Source of the DNA: Tholera decimalis
Taxonomy: Eukaryota; Arthropoda; Insecta; Lepidoptera; Noctuidae
Assembly (NCBI GenBank): GCA_943138885.2
Contig: OW964555.2
Location: 43,896,459-43,960,458 of the forward strand
Length of the DNA: 64,000 bases
Reading direction: 5' to 3'
The notes below the pieces were generated by a model. That model worked only from the letters and a program-made list of their open reading frames with translations, was not told the origin of the DNA and made no database searches. A program made the position numbers and the translations under genes. This document shows positions 20,085-32,368 of the stretch, in pieces (within the stretch, counting starts at the first letter, position 1; every line of letters starts with the position of its first letter).

Positions 20085-20265
20085 TCTTTGGAACTCTCTG
20101 CCAGTTCTGTGTTCCCTCCCTCATATGACCAATCTGCCTTCAAAGCAAGAGTGAACAGGCACCTTCTGGGCTCGCTCGTTACATCGTAGACCTTATATAT
20201 CGCTTACCAGCAGGCGATATCGAGGTCAACAGCGGACTCATGAGTACTAATAAAAAAGGAAAGGC
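20085..20265 (+). repeat. LINE 3' end (same family), second copy
   Basis: Remnant of WNSLPVLCSLP followed by GTGAACAGGCACCTTCTGGG and the tail TTACCAGCAGGCGATATCG, ending in AATAAAAAAGG. Frameshifted. Confidence 0.55.
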
Positions 20266-20309
20266 AAAATCTTGTTTAGAAAAAACGTTTCTCCACACCA
20301 GGAGTTTAT

Positions 20310-20740
20310 TCTGTATCATGAGTGCATATACAACGTGTAACGGAAACCCCATATCTATCCAAAGGGGCTGAAGACAACATCTGGTATACAGTCTCTATGC
20401 ACAGTTTCAGCTCAAAATAAGTGACTCAAAGAATTGATACCAAATTATCGGTTTCAAATGTTCCTTGAATACCAATCATAACAAACGTGTCACAGCACTA
20501 CGAGGGTCGCTAACTTTCCACGTCACTTGCCAATAACACGGTGATTCTCTTCGTTCTTCTTAATTTGAAAATTCTGCCTCTGTTGTCTGGTGGCTCAATG
20601 TATTGAAATTTCTATTATACTTCACACATGTAGACATAGGATTATAAAACACTTGCCGTACCGTTTATTATCATCCAAAGAAACCGTGCACTTGGTATGT
20701 ATATACCCTTTAAATTACACGTTTTACAAACATTTCACTT
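20310..20740. repeat. Unclassified repeat, inverted copy at 54715-55105
   Basis: Shares long stretches, in reverse orientation, with 54715-55105 (e.g. AACGTGTAACGGAAACCCCA here; GTGTCACAGCACTACGAGGG). The two copies differ by indels. No coding content recognised; family unknown. Confidence 0.6.
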
Positions 20741-20792
20741 AAATAAACACCCAGACAAAGAATTAATTAATCTACAGGCAATACAAAAATTT

Positions 20793-20878
20793 GTTCGCGT
20801 GCGGGAATAGAACCCACGATACGCAGCACAACAGCCAATCGCCCAACCACTTTTGTCACACTATTACCACTAGGAAAT
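20793..20878 (-). repeat. tRNA-like segment (SINE or LINE-associated)
   Basis: Minus strand reads GTGGTTGGGCGATTGGCTG... then GTGGGTTCTATTCCCGC, an A-box/B-box-like pair. Without a closed acceptor stem it is not a tRNA gene. Confidence 0.3.
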
Positions 20879-20885
20879 TCCTTTT

Positions 20886-21600
20886 TAGGGTTCCGTAGCC
20901 GAATGGCAAACAACGGAACCCTTATAGTTTCGATATGTCTGTCCGTCTGTCTGTCTGTCCGTCCGTCCGTATGTCACAGCCATTTTATTCCGAAACTATT
21001 AAGACTATACATGTGAAACTTAGTAGGTAGATGTATTCTGTGAACCGCTTTCCGATTTTAAGAAAAAAATTAAAAAATATTTAAAATAAAGGGGGGTCCC
21101 CATACATGGAACTAGAACTAAAAATATTTTTTTTCATGAAACCTATGCGTGTGTGGAATCTATAGAGAGGTCTTTAAAAATGATATAAGGGTTTCTAAAA
21201 CCACTTTTTCATAAAGTCAATCGTTTAAAAGATATAAGCTTCCAAAGTGGTAAAATGTGTGTCCCCCCCTCTAACTTCTGTAATAATGGAGCGAAAAATC
21301 TAAAAAAATATATATGTCTGTAGATCTTAATATAAACTTTCAACCGGAATTAGTTTGAATGAAATCGAGTCAGCAGTTTTTGAGATACAGCATATTTTCT
21401 AAAACCGAAAATATAACTTTGTAATTCATACAAACACTATGAAAAACAAAGTTATTTGGCGTAGTTGTAAAAAAATTTAAATAAGCTAGTTTTACGAAAT
21501 TTGTAAGGTTTTTTTTGTCAAATAAATATACATATTATATTATAATAATTACTTCGGAACCCTTAATGGGCGAGTCTGACTCGCACTTGGCCAATTTTTT
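20886..21600 (+). repeat. 'GGTTCCGTAGCC' interspersed repeat, full-length-like
   Basis: Opens AGGGTTCCGTAGCCGAATGG, contains a (CTGT/CCGT)n run at 20940-20970, and closes GGGCGAGTCTGACTCGCACT TGGCCAATTTTTT. This is a very common lepidopteran repeat; partial copies lie at 28005-28140 and 59953-60357. No open frame. Confidence 0.65.
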
Positions 21601-21627
21601 AGAAGAAACCTTATGTAATTTTATTGT

Positions 21628-21738
21628 AAACTAGCTTTTGCCCGCAACTTTGTTCGCGTGGGAGAACTTTTCGCGTAAATCCTGATCCCATGGGATTTCC
21701 GGGATAGAAAGCCTAGCCTATGTGTTATTCCAGGATGT
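21628..21738 (-). repeat. RTE/SINE-like repeat, truncated by LINE
   Basis: From AAACTAGCTTTTGCCCGCAA to CCAGGATGTCAACTA, where it is cut by the 3' tail of the minus-strand LINE. The head portion was not found at the LINE's other end. Confidence 0.55.
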
Positions 21739-22189
21739 CAACTATTTATTTATTTATTTGCACAGTAAAATGAAAACATATATGTACATACATTGAAATA
21801 GCATGAAGTTACATTGTTTTGTTATACACAGTAAATGTATTTGGAGACTCTAGCACCCTTGCTAAGTTGACGAGACAACTTGTATTAAAGGTGCTAAGCC
21901 TGACCCTTTTGCGATGCTTTGTTTAAAATTTAACTTAGAAATGGGTGAAGCCGCTTATAATCTTACACAAGTTTGGTAGATACAGATTATACATAATAAA
22001 TTATTAAAAAAAAATAAGGAAACAAAATAAAAATGCTAAAAACGAAAGATGTAGAGTGTAAGGATGTGTTGGTGTGTGAGTGTGTGTGTTTGTATGTGTA
22101 TAAGAGTGAGTGTATGGATATGTGTGTGTGAGTGTAAGTCGGGGAATGTTTTTGTGATGTCAGAGGATGTCTTAAGTGTTATGAGATGA

Positions 22190-25084
22190 TAACAAGAGCT
22201 CCGTGTTGTTGTAGTTAAGAGTCTGGAGCCAAGTCAAAAGTACTTTTTTGAGTGATAAATATGGAAGTGAGTAAAACTTCAATATTTTATTAATTTTGTT
22301 ATATAGATGGATGATGGGGGCCTTGGAAACAAGGAAACCTTCTTGTAAAAGAGTAGTGACAACGAAAGGGTTGGCTTACTTTGTCTATGCGTCTGGTAGT
22401 GATTACCTCGTAGGGTGTTTTTTGGTGCTGTTGTAGAACTGTGTTAAGCACAAATAATTATCTGACTGTGAGCACTTCACAGTTCTTATATAGTTCTTCT
22501 GTTGGGAAAAGGGTGGGGCGGAAGGTACTGACTTTCAATACTGCTCTCTGAGCACGCTCCAGTTTCAACAATATCGTCTTAGGAACAGCCCCCCAGGCAC
22601 AAACACAGTAAGTTAGAAGAGACTGACAAAGTGCGAAGTATGTACTCTTTATAATTTGGGGTTCAGCAACGTAGCGGAGTGTCTTAAAAACAAAGATTAG
22701 TTTTCTGACTCTTTTTGTTAAGGTATCTACGTGTGCTGCAAAACTCAGGCCATTGTCAAGTATCACTCCAAGGTATTTAAGAGATTGACATCGCTCTAAT
22801 TTTGGACAGGTACAAGCAATAGTACCAGGCTGTAAACAGGCATGTGCTACCAAGGCGTAAGTGTCTGGAGGTTGAGAGCAATTTCGTATGGTGAAGGTGA
22901 GAATGTTAGTTTTCTCCGTATTGAGAGTGAGGGTATGAGTTCTAAGCCAACCCATAACAGTATTGAGTCCTTTTTGTGCTGAGTTGAAGGTATCTTGCCA
23001 CGAATCACCAGAGAAGGTAAGGACGGTATCATCAGCGAACGCTATAATACTTTCATGTTCCATTTTTAGGTTACAGAGCTGGTTTACGTAGATTAAGAAA
23101 AGTGTCGGGCCAATCACGCTACCTTGAGGCACACCAAATGTCACAGGCACCTCACTACTGTAGTAATTCTGTATTTTTACGCACTGGGTACGATTTTCTA
23201 GATAGTCTCTCATAATGTTAAGTGGTACGCCACGAATCCCGAGCTCTTCCAGCTTAGAAAGTAGGATAGAAATCGAAACTGTATCAAATGCCGTTCTTAA
23301 GTCTAGAAATATTGACAATACTTTGTTCTTTTTGTCAATATTCTTGGTGACAAAGTCAACTAGTTCCGTGACAGCATGGCTGGTTGATTTTTTACGTCTA
23401 AACCCGAACTGGTTGGGAGAGAGAAGATTTTTATCTTCGAGATACTTCACCAGTCTTCTATTAATTATACGTTCTAGAACTTTGGACATAGAAGGCAGAA
23501 CTGCTATAGGACGGTAATTATTTACACAGTTTCTGTTCCCAGTTTTATGTATAGGGTGTATGATGGCCTTCTTGAAGTGCAAGGGGAAGGTGCCCGTATT
23601 AAGACAAATATTAAAAATGTGTGTGAGCAGAGGAACAAGTATTTGTGAGTAACGCTTTAGGAAGATAGTTGAAATATTATCCCAGCCGACGGCAGAGTCT
23701 GCTTTGAGAGACTTTATTACTTCCTCAACCTCTGTCTCATCGGTATCTAACATGACAAATGTATCTATTGGCAATTGATTATTACCAGGAGGACATGGAA
23801 ATTTTTGAGCAAGGTTTCTACCTACATCAGCAAAAAAATCATTCACCATATTTACCGATAGTTGAGGTGAGTTAGAAGAAGACAACAAGTCAGTATTTTA
23901 GGTTTGTCGGTATGCGTAACTCTCTTTATGATTTTCCAAATCTTTTTACCATCTTTAGAAGCCTCTCTCAATTCCTGCCTGTCATAGTCTCTCTTTAGTT
24001 TTTTTAATATTTTGGTGCAAAAATTTCTGTACCTTTTGTAAGTAACAGCCAATACGTTGTTGTTTGGAGTTTGCTTGAGTTTATTATGCATAGCATCTCT
24101 ATTGCGGATACATCGGAGCATACCGATGGTCATCCACGGTTTGAGTAACCGTTTGTTACTTGTGAGTTGGGTAATAGATGTATGGAGATCTAAGAGTCTA
24201 GTGAGAGTAGTAACCAGGCTGTTTGTTGCTTCGTTAGCATCAGTAAGCTGGTAAATCGATTGGAAATCAGTAGTACTCATCTCATAGTCCAGAGTTTTGT
24301 AGTCTGTTTTTGAGGTGGTTAGTAAACGTGGTGTGACGCGATTTTTCAGTTTGAGACACAAGAGTACAGGGTTATGATCAGTGATAGAAGATTGTAGTAC
24401 TAAGGTGACAGCTGATAGGTTACTTTTGAGTATGACGTGATCAAGACAGGCGTTTTCTCGAGTGGGAAGAGTGTGAGCAGGTAGCAAGTCATGGGAAGCC
24501 ATGAGATCTAGATAGTCAGAAGTTTGATTAGAAGAGAGGGTAGAGGCAATGTCAATGTTCAGGTCCCCTGCTATAACTATGCTTTTAAATGAAGTTAGGT
24601 TCGCCAGGAGGGAATCAAGGGATTGTAGGAATCTAGTTAAATTTCTGAAAGATGGAGAACGGTATATGCAAATAATAGCCTTGTCGGTGCCAATTTTTAG
24701 TATTAGACAGGTAGCATCCAATAAATCGGGTTCTTCAACAGTGTAGTTTTCTATGTTTTTAACATAAAGCACTACACCATCATTTTGGTTAAAGAGTTTT
24801 TTAGTGTGATAGAAAGCGTAGTGATCAATAGACGGGATAAGTCCATTATAACGATTTAACCAGCACTCTGTAAGTACTATTATTTCACAGTCAAGGTTTA
24901 TTCTGCAAAGCAGTGTTAAGAAAGAGTTAAGGTTTGCGTGTATGGAGCGAATATTTTGAGTGATTATTTTTAATTGTTGGGACGGGTTAGTGACATAGGT
25001 AGAACATTCCTCGGGTTTACAGCTTATCATAGTAGAGACTGAGAGCGGATCAATATTGTTAATAATTTCAGTTACGTTATCCAT
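22190..25084 (-). pseudogene. LINE ORF2 (endonuclease + reverse transcriptase), copy 1
   Basis: Starts MDNVTEIINNIDPLS at 25084. The AP-endonuclease domain has ITQNIRSIHAN, VLTECWL, IAGDLNIDI and SSITDHNPVL. A frameshift around 23880 leads into the RT (VGWDNISTIFLKR; NYRPIAVLPSMSKVLERII; FLDLRTAFDTVS; GVPQGSVIGPTLFLIYVN; AFADDTVL, the catalytic Asp pair). A TAA after CEVLTVR at 22458 replaces a lysine codon of copy 2; related sequence continues, broken, to about 22190. The intact enzyme would nick target DNA and reverse-transcribe the element's RNA. Here it cannot be made in full. Confidence 0.85.
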
Positions 25085-25442
25085 TGCTAATGTGAAATTG
25101 ATTGGTTCTTTTATGTGGAGGCGTCATTGGTTCAAAGGACTGGAAGTTAACCAATATAGGTATTGTAGAGACATAAACATAAAGGGGTGAGAGGAACTCA
25201 CTTGGCAAAGTGGTTGTTTTTGTTAGCGGGGTAGTATTGAAGTAAATGAGTATTGGGTTAAGTATGTATGAATGGTGAGTTTGATTGTCTGTTGTTAAAA
25301 TGTAAGAGTAGGTAGTCGTAATTTGAGTGTGTGACTGTTTTGTGGTAATATGAATAGTGTAGAACACAATAAAGTTATAAAAGTATAGCATGCAAATACA
25401 AGTTAGGTAGGAGCTTATTAATAGCGCCCATGTAAAATCTAG

Positions 25443-26228
25443 TCATTCTTGCCTTAGTTTTGCAATCTGTGTTTCGTTTCTAATAAGCGTAGCTGGTTGG
25501 CCTTCCATTTTCCGTATGAGCACTTTACCACGGGCAATCCAGCAAAACTTGTCCCGCTGATCCCAAAGTGAGATGTGTTGAGCTTTTGAGTTGAATTCAA
25601 GTTGTTGTGTTTTCTGACAGAGTTAAGGATTTCTTGTTTAGTTGTAATAGAATTGAATGCTATTATAACTGGTCTGTTTGCTCCTTTTCTTCCGGGGACA
25701 CGGTAAATATGACGTATCTCACTTGATTGGAGCCCATAGTTAAGTACGCCTGTTAAGTTGTGCATCATCTGAATTAAGTCGGTAGTGGATTGTTTTTCTT
25801 TACACGGTAGGTTTCGAATTTCCACATTATTTTTCTTTGTATTTAATTGTAAGTCTTCCACTTTTCCTTCTAGTGCTGATATATACAAGTTGTTATCATT
25901 GCACTGCTTTTCTAGTTTGATTATCTTACTTTGCATGTCTTCGTATTGCTGAGAGTGGGATTGGAGAGATTTTTCGAAATCGGCTGTGGTTTTCTGGAGT
26001 TGCATCAGTGAGACCTCCATTTTTTTAAATTTGTTTTTCTTGTTCGGTATTCCAAGAACATAACATTTGCTTGATTTCGTTCTTAAATGCAAGAAAATCT
26101 TCTTTGATAATAGTCACATCATCGTGCTTGCGTTTAGTCTGCCTTGAGGTCACAAATGTGGGCTGCGGCGGTGATTCAGGTTTTGACAAGTCAGAGTCGG
26201 AGACAGCTTTGTTAGGTGATCGCAACAT
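25443..26228 (-). pseudogene. LINE ORF1 (FP-like RNA-binding protein), copy 1
   Basis: The likely start MLRSPNKAVSDSDLSK is at 26228, matching MPLQRSPLKTPT of copy 2. A frameshift at about 26030 moves to a coiled-coil segment (KIIKLEKQCNDNNLYISALE) and NNVEIRNLPCKE, then RHIYRVPGRKG. After LNTSHFGISG a segment of about 30 residues present in copy 2 is missing and the frame changes, ending RDKFCWIARGKVLIRKMEG and a stop at 25443. The fold resembles copy 2 ORF1 and the baculovirus FP protein family. Confidence 0.65.
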
Positions 26229-26500
26229 TGTAATTAAGTTTATGTTTCCGCAATAAGGTTGAAATGATTGTTTGCTAATTGGTTTTTGCAGGCGTTTAAA
26301 CAGCTTGTTTCTTGAGAGGTTTCTGAGCTCACTTTGTAGGACCTTCAATGAAATTCATCAGTCTTCACACCAATCTCAAAAAAGTAGCAAAAATGTCCAA
26401 AATAAAAGCGGCAAAAAGCTTGTAAATAATATAGCAACAAGCAAAAAGAGCAGATTAAGTCTAGACTTGATCTCGAGTAGCTATAACCCGGCGTCGGTCG

Positions 26501-28000
26501 CAGGAACCACTGAGCCGTGCGAACATATAGTAGCTATGCAAAATAGATAAACAGTTGGCAAAGTCTTTTAACATGTAGAGGGCGTGACCTAGTGAGCGGT
26601 CAATGCCCTTCACTTTTGCAAAACGCAAATCATTTGTCACCTCACAACACTTTGTTATAAAACAGTTTTGATTCACTTTTGGAAGAGATTCTTGTGCAGA
26701 GATTTAAATTGATTGACATTGATAATTGATAATTGATTTAAATAATCGACTTTAATAGTTCTGTGTTCGGATTTTAGGTTTAAACTTGTATTTAAAATAA
26801 AAACTTAGCACTCAAAACACGACTGCTCGCCGCGACGGTCGGACGGGGGGGGAATATATACTTAGGGAAATGTCCATTTGATAAAGAAGTTTTGGCCAAG
26901 TAACGCCCATGAAAGAAACAAATTGCAGGCATAAGGGTTGGCATCATAAATAAAGAAACGAACACTATTTTTGACATAGAACTCGGTTGGACTTTTATAA
27001 ATCATAATATAAAAATTCGATTTTAACAAAAAACATTTTTATGGATTTTAGTAGCTACTGTAACGTTACAGTTTCCCTGGGTAGAGGGAAACGTAAGGTT
27101 GCAATAACTAATTAGGAGGAAGCACGTTTTAATAGGGAATATGACCAGGAAAATAAATCAAAGTGAAGAAAAATGAACAGGATTTATAAAAGAAATAATT
27201 ATAAAAATTGCTGGATACACGGAACCCTAAGAGCACAGGAGATGACGGAGTTTGCGAGCAGAATGAAGAGGTGGCTGCAGGATGGCTGGCCTTCAGTCGG
27301 ATGGCCTCAGTTTTCCTTCTTCCTTCCCTCCGGCCGTAGTAGTGGGACGGGGGATCATCAGGCCCCGTCGATGTAGCAGTCGGATGGTGATGGTGGAGAA
27401 TTCGGAGGATGTCAGCATGTCTGGAGGTCCGGGCCACGGATCGTATAAATCCAGGCCACGGATCGTATATTAGAAGATGATCATCTCACTTCGATGGCTA
27501 TTAACAGTATTCTTGCTGACTTTTTCTCTGTTTGAGCTCCAGGCGTAGTCCTCTCTCCGATCATCTCTCTAGTTAAATCAACTTTTACGCATTTGAATGA
27601 GGTTCTAGAATGAAAGAGAAATAAAAGTAATTTATCACGAGGTACAATATCAGTTACATATGCGACCTAACCAAGCTCCAGCAATGAATTAAGAAGAAAA
27701 GCTAGTCCTGTCACCAACAGTCACCAATGACTTTACAGCAAAGAGTAAAGTAATATAGGTACATCAAGGAACTTGTACCTAAACTGGAATGCGGACGCGA
27801 AGCTCAAATCCGTTCCGAAGAGTATACCCTCGAAGGACCTAGCTATCTCTTTCTAGTAGTGTGTATATCAATTCGTGATAAATGTAAGGACAATCTTATT
27901 TGATGCAATATTTGCATGTTTTTTTAAGACAATTATTATTACCCTTACAAATGATGTATTTCTGTTACCGCTATAACAAAAAATACTAAAAATTAATTAA
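26501..28000. other. No gene recognised
   Basis: Mixed composition. It includes a G-run (GGACGGGGGGGG, 26845), a GTAACGTTACAG palindrome near 27060, and a G+C-richer stretch at 27230-27470 with short open frames in several phases (e.g. GCTGGCCTTCAGTCGGATGG) but no recognisable domain. It may hold the LINE 5' UTR at its left edge. Confidence 0.35.
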
Positions 28001-28004
28001 AATA

Positions 28005-28140
28005 AATATTTAAGGGAGACTCCCATACAACAGTTGTGATTTTTTGGTGCTTTTTATAGGTAATGGTTCCGTACCATTCATTACCTACCTATAAAAATAC
28101 CCTTCATGCGCGAGTCCGACTCGTACTTGGCCGGTTTTTT
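28005..28140 (+). repeat. 'GGTTCCGTAGCC' repeat, 3' fragment
   Basis: Contains AATGGTTCCGTACCATTC and the closing motif ATGCGCGAGTCCGACTCGTA with CTTGGCCGGTTTTTTT. Confidence 0.55.
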
Positions 28141-28489
28141 TCTTAACAACCTATTAAATAGAAAGAAAGAAAAAAATTCAATTATAAATACAAAGGTCTT
28201 TGTCGGTCTGTTACGCTTTCACGGTTAAATCACAGAGCCGCTTTCGAAAAAATGTGGCATAGAGATAGTTTAAAACCCTGGGAACTATATAGGGTTCTTT
28301 CTATCTCAGATTTTTGAACAGTTGCTCGGTAGCGCGATATAACAGAATTCCACGTGGGCGAAAAGCTAGTTCTCAATATATATCTGAGGAACTTATATTG
28401 AGCGCGCTAATTTCTAAAATAAACCCTTCCTTATGCGGGCTAAATGCAAAATGGGTTTTGTTAAGCAGACTTTATTGCGTTGAATTATC

Positions 28490-28707
28490 TATACTAATAT
28501 TATAAAGCGGAAAATTTTGTTTGTTTGTTTGTTTGCTTGAACGCGCTAATATTCGAAAGTACTGGGTGGATTTGGATGCAATTTGGTATGGAAGTAGCTT
28601 GAAGCTTGAGGAAAGTTATAGGCTACTTTTTACGCGACTGCAAAAAAGGAGAGTTATGTGTTTACCGTGATAGAAACCACGGGAGCGAAGCCCCGCGTGA
28701 GTACTAG
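28490..28707 (+). repeat. SINE-like repeat (ACTAATATTATAAAGCGG family)
   Basis: From TATACTAATATTATAAAGCG through (TTTG)n to GGAGCGAAGCCCCGCGTGAG and ACTAGT. It shares most of its length with 32372-32570. Confidence 0.65.
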
Positions 28708-28996
28708 TGTTTATATATAATTAAAACTACTAAAACCCTTCATGAAAAACGATGATTATAAATAGAAAGAATAACAGAAGAGATATAATTTATTTATGTA
28801 TATATTTATTTAGGTTAACCTACAATTGTTTACACTATACATTTGTATGAAACAGTCATATTACATTTATAAGTGTAACAATTAATTACGGGCTAACACC
28901 ACATGTGCTATTTAAGGTTATAAATCAATATTATTAACAAACATAATTCTAAACATAAAGGAGGCAGATCGAATGACAATTATAAGGTTATTATTA

Positions 28997-30238
28997 TTAG
29001 GTTGGTTCTATATTTTCTAGTTCCTCAGATGTTGCAGCTGCAGGTTTGTTACAAGATTGGCTTGACACACAACCCTAAAAAATGTATTACACTATTATTA
29101 GTTAAAAGTAAATAATCTTTAAATTATGAATTATTATTATTATTTGTCGACATTAACTAACTGCAGAGGATAAAAGTTAAGTAAAATGATATAAAATATT
29201 TTTGCCATAAATTTGCTAAGCAAAAGTAAATAAATCAACTAAAATGTCGACTTTTATGCATATTAATTTGACTCCTTTCATAACTTTCACTTACCAGATC
29301 TTTGAATGTGCCCAGTACAGGTTGTATATTCTTTTCTTTAGTGGGTTTCAATATTATAGTACTTAAAACATTTATTTGTTTCGCTTTAACAGGAATCTAA
29401 AATAATAATAGATTGATGAGAACAATATTTTAGTATTTATGGTTAAGATAGATTCAAAATGAAAATTCATCTTGCTACGCTGATCGGTGATCTTCATGTC
29501 ATTTGTAAAGATTGATAACTTACTTTAGGGAAAATGGATGGAATTGCATCATTTGATCTTGTTTCGAAATGCAATATTTCTTCGGGCTTGAAATGGCGGC
29601 TACAAATTTTGGAACCGTTTCTGACCTTTTTCTGTGTAGAACACTGAGCCACCGGTCTCGAAGATCATCATTTATAGGAAAGCTTAAAATAACAAAAAAT
29701 AATAAATAATGAGAAGAAAGAAAAAAAAAACGACGGGTTGCACTCCGGGAGTGCCGGCAGAAGTGAAAACTTGAATATTAACGTTGTGCATTTTTGATAT
29801 TTTGGAATGTTTAGGGAATAATTTTGCACGAATTGCTTTAATTATCGGTATAAAAGTACTATCATTTATGTGGTAGAATACAATATTTATTTATTGCGCT
29901 AACGATAGCGAACACAAACATGACAATTTATATTATATTAAAGAGTTTATCTCTTAGACTCTCCATCCGTCTTACGAATTTTCGATCAGGTCACGTGTCC
30001 TGACGTGAGTTTAACATTTTTTACCCATTACAAAAAAAGTGCATAACGCCGCTAAAGAAGTTTTCACTTCAATAATAAATAAGAAGAATAAAGAGAAGAA
30101 CATCCACTTTTACAATGAAAACATAGTCACCCTAAATGCAATTTGTAAACAAAGTCACAAAACTTACTTAAAAAAGGAAATTCCAGACCCGGGGTACCCT
30201 TCACTCTTGCGATTAACCACAAAACACGTTCTTACCAT
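28997..30238 (-). pseudogene. THAP-domain protein gene, four exons, two lesions
   Basis: Exon 1 (30238-30168) reads MVRTCFVVNRKSEGYPGSGI SFF; exon 2 (29682-29524) reads FPINDDLRDRWLSVL, then in a shifted frame KICSRHFKPEEILHFE and DAIPSIFPK; exon 3 (29396-29295) IPVKAKQINVLSTIILKPTK...; exon 4 (29074-28997) GCVSSQSCNKPAA... ending EPT. All three introns have GTAAGT-type donors and AG acceptors, and phases agree except in exon 2. The pattern (Cys...Trp...CSRHF...AIPSIF) is the C2CH zinc-binding THAP DNA-binding domain. Lesions: the second zinc Cys is Arg (CFVVNR), and one base is missing in the T5 run at 29627-29631. The protein would be about 135 residues. Possibly a recent pseudogene, or a live gene with an assembly error. 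Confidence 0.6.
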
Positions 30239-30870
30239 GGTTACAGTATCTTGCACTTTAATATTACGAAAACTCACAAAATTAAATATAATGCAAATTT
30301 ACAAACATACAGATGTCAAGTAAACGTCAGACAGCAACGTAGTAATTGCCATGTATAGTATAATATATCACTACTAATTGTTACAAAGTCCATTTTTTTT
30401 TTGTTTTAAACATCTTGTGATTGCATGGTAAAATAACTTAATTTTCAATAATATGCATACAGTAATAATGGCAATTCATTTTAAAGATAGAATTCCAAAG
30501 AAGTATAAAACTAGGTGTTATTACTACAACAGACAGGTCGAAAAAATTACCATTGAAATAAATATTTTTAATCTGACACACAGAAGAAAGGGACACAGTC
30601 CACACACGGCACTGTCTCGCTCGGAACGAACAGTTCCTTCAGTTTTATGCGTGCAAGTTTATACTCTATTGTTTAACAGCTAAGAAAGACTTTCTGTATT
30701 CTTTGAATCATTCGTAAGCAATCCAGTTAGTAGGTAGAAGATCCTTGAGGTACATGGAAAAGAGAGACCTCTTACGTGATAAAAATGCAAACTTATTTGA
30801 CAATATGCCATCTGTAAATTGGCCCCAATCACACACACACATAGCTATTTATATACATGTTAACATTATA
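30239..30870. other. No gene recognised
   Basis: Upstream of the THAP gene start, so may contain its promoter and 5' UTR. Open frames here (e.g. 30453-30683) show no domain. Confidence 0.35.
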
Positions 30871-30877
30871 ATATAAC

Positions 30878-30936
30878 GTTTCGTCTTATTTCTGTAACAT
30901 GTTCTAGTAGAACATGCTACAGAAATAGGACGAAAC
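30878..30936. repeat. 29-bp near-perfect hairpin
   Basis: Arms 30878-30906 and 30908-30936 pair with two mismatches around a single G (GTTTCGTCTTATTTCTGT...ACAGAAATAGGACGAAAC). The single-base loop suggests a DNA foldback and not an RNA hairpin. Confidence 0.75.
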
Positions 30937-30959
30937 AGAATAGTCCCAAGGGAATGTAG

Positions 30960-32140
30960 GTAGTAAAAGGTAGAAAGAAAACAAACAATTATTACGAGCT
31001 GGGGTTCGGAATAGAAATAATTAACGCCAATTAGACCAAAATTAACACTTTAATTAAATAAACACAAAACAAAAATTAACACAGTTATTCATTCGTCTAC
31101 ATGGCACAGAAAAAAGCGTCTATATCGCACAGTAAAATACAACAATTTCGGAGTAAGGTCCCAATAGTAAGGGGGAGGAACACAAGGCTTTGCACAAGGC
31201 TCAACTCGACGCACTAATTATACTTGTGGTAATTACTACGAAATACAACAATACGTATCGGGAATTACAAAACGCACATACGCAGAAATATAATATGCAA
31301 CAAACCGCCATTTGTGATTGTTTATTTTTGTCAGTTCAAGAACTGTCACTTTATAAATCCTAAGTAGAATCTGGCACCAGGTCTTTTTAAATAAGGTTGA
31401 TATTTGTGCTTTATCAAATTGTATTTCATTTATGTGTCTATTTGAATTCGTAAGAAGGTTCTAATATTTTTGTCAAACTTATCTCCAATTAATATTATAT
31501 CAATAATTTTATTTCAAATAAATATTTTTGATCATGATATCGCACTAATAATACAATACTGTTGTAACTCAAAATGTGTGATTTTTGAGAATCGACGAAA
31601 AATGTATATTTCCCATCCTGTTATAGATTATAAAAAAATTAATACTATAAAAGGTTTATTAATAAAATTAAAGCAATTAAATATTTCCCAATAATTAAAA
31701 AAAATACAGATGGTTAATTAATAGCCAATTTTTGAGTTAAGACTATATTGTTTGAAAAAAGTTTTCAGAAAAATGAATTATTTTTAGTTGTGTAATTATT
31801 GTTCAATCATTTGGAATTGCTACAATCTAAAGGTGAGTTTTTTATGGTTTTGAGTAACATTTTTTTAGTTAAGACAATTTTTTTATTCAGGTTTAAGTTA
31901 TATAGGTATCTCAAACACAATCACTTTCAATCGAGGGTTAGGAAATTAATAAATAAAATTGGACAATCAAGTAAAATCAGTCGAGAAAACTTTTATTAAT
32001 ATTATAAAACATATTTAAAATGTTATTTAAACATAATGTACTCATTAAAACGAAAAAAAAAAAACAACAAACTAAACCATCCAAAACACAATACAAAAAA
32101 AAATTGCAAAAAAAGAAACCGACTTCAATCCTACTTCCTA
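30960..32140. other. AT-rich spacer, no gene seen
   Basis: A+T-rich with A-runs near 32050-32120. Frames at 31470 and 31799 are low in complexity and show no domain. Confidence 0.4.
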
Positions 32141-32147
32141 CTATCCT

Positions 32148-32368
32148 ACTAATCCTACTAATATTATAAATGCGAAAGTTTGTGAGGATGGATGGATGTT
32201 TGTTACTCTTTCACGCAAAACCTACTGAATGGATCTGAATGAAATTTGGTAAGTATATAGTTGACATTCTGGAATAACACATAGGCTACTTTTTATCCCG
32301 AAATTCCCACGGGATCGGGATATGCGCGGGAAAACCTTCACACGCGTACGAAGTCGCGGACAGAAGCT
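32148..32368 (+). repeat. RTE/SINE-like repeat
   Basis: From CTACTAATATTATAAATGCG with GATGGATGGATGTTTGTTAC to CGTACGAAGTCGCGGACAGA and AGCTAG. Directly abuts the next repeat. Confidence 0.65.

Larger units (their letters stand above)
21739..26500 (-). mobile_element. Non-LTR retrotransposon (LINE copy 1), two ORFs, decayed
   Basis: The 3' end on the minus strand is a (TAAA)-type tail (plus-strand TTATTTATTTATTTG at 21739). It is followed inward by a CA-rich 3' UTR, then ORF2 with endonuclease and RT, and ORF1 upstream. Layout and proteins match LINE copy 2 at 34-38.9 kb but with lower identity and several lesions. The 5' limit is not sharp. Clade: Jockey/CR1-like group, exact family uncertain. 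Confidence 0.8.

Noticed and set aside
22060..22140. GT-rich microsatellite as an independent repeat
   Set aside because: It is the CA-rich 3' UTR of the minus-strand LINE; the other LINE copy has the same feature at 38460-38540.
30878..30936. Pre-microRNA
   Set aside because: The one-base loop and near-perfect long stem do not fit a pre-miRNA; a DNA palindrome is simpler.
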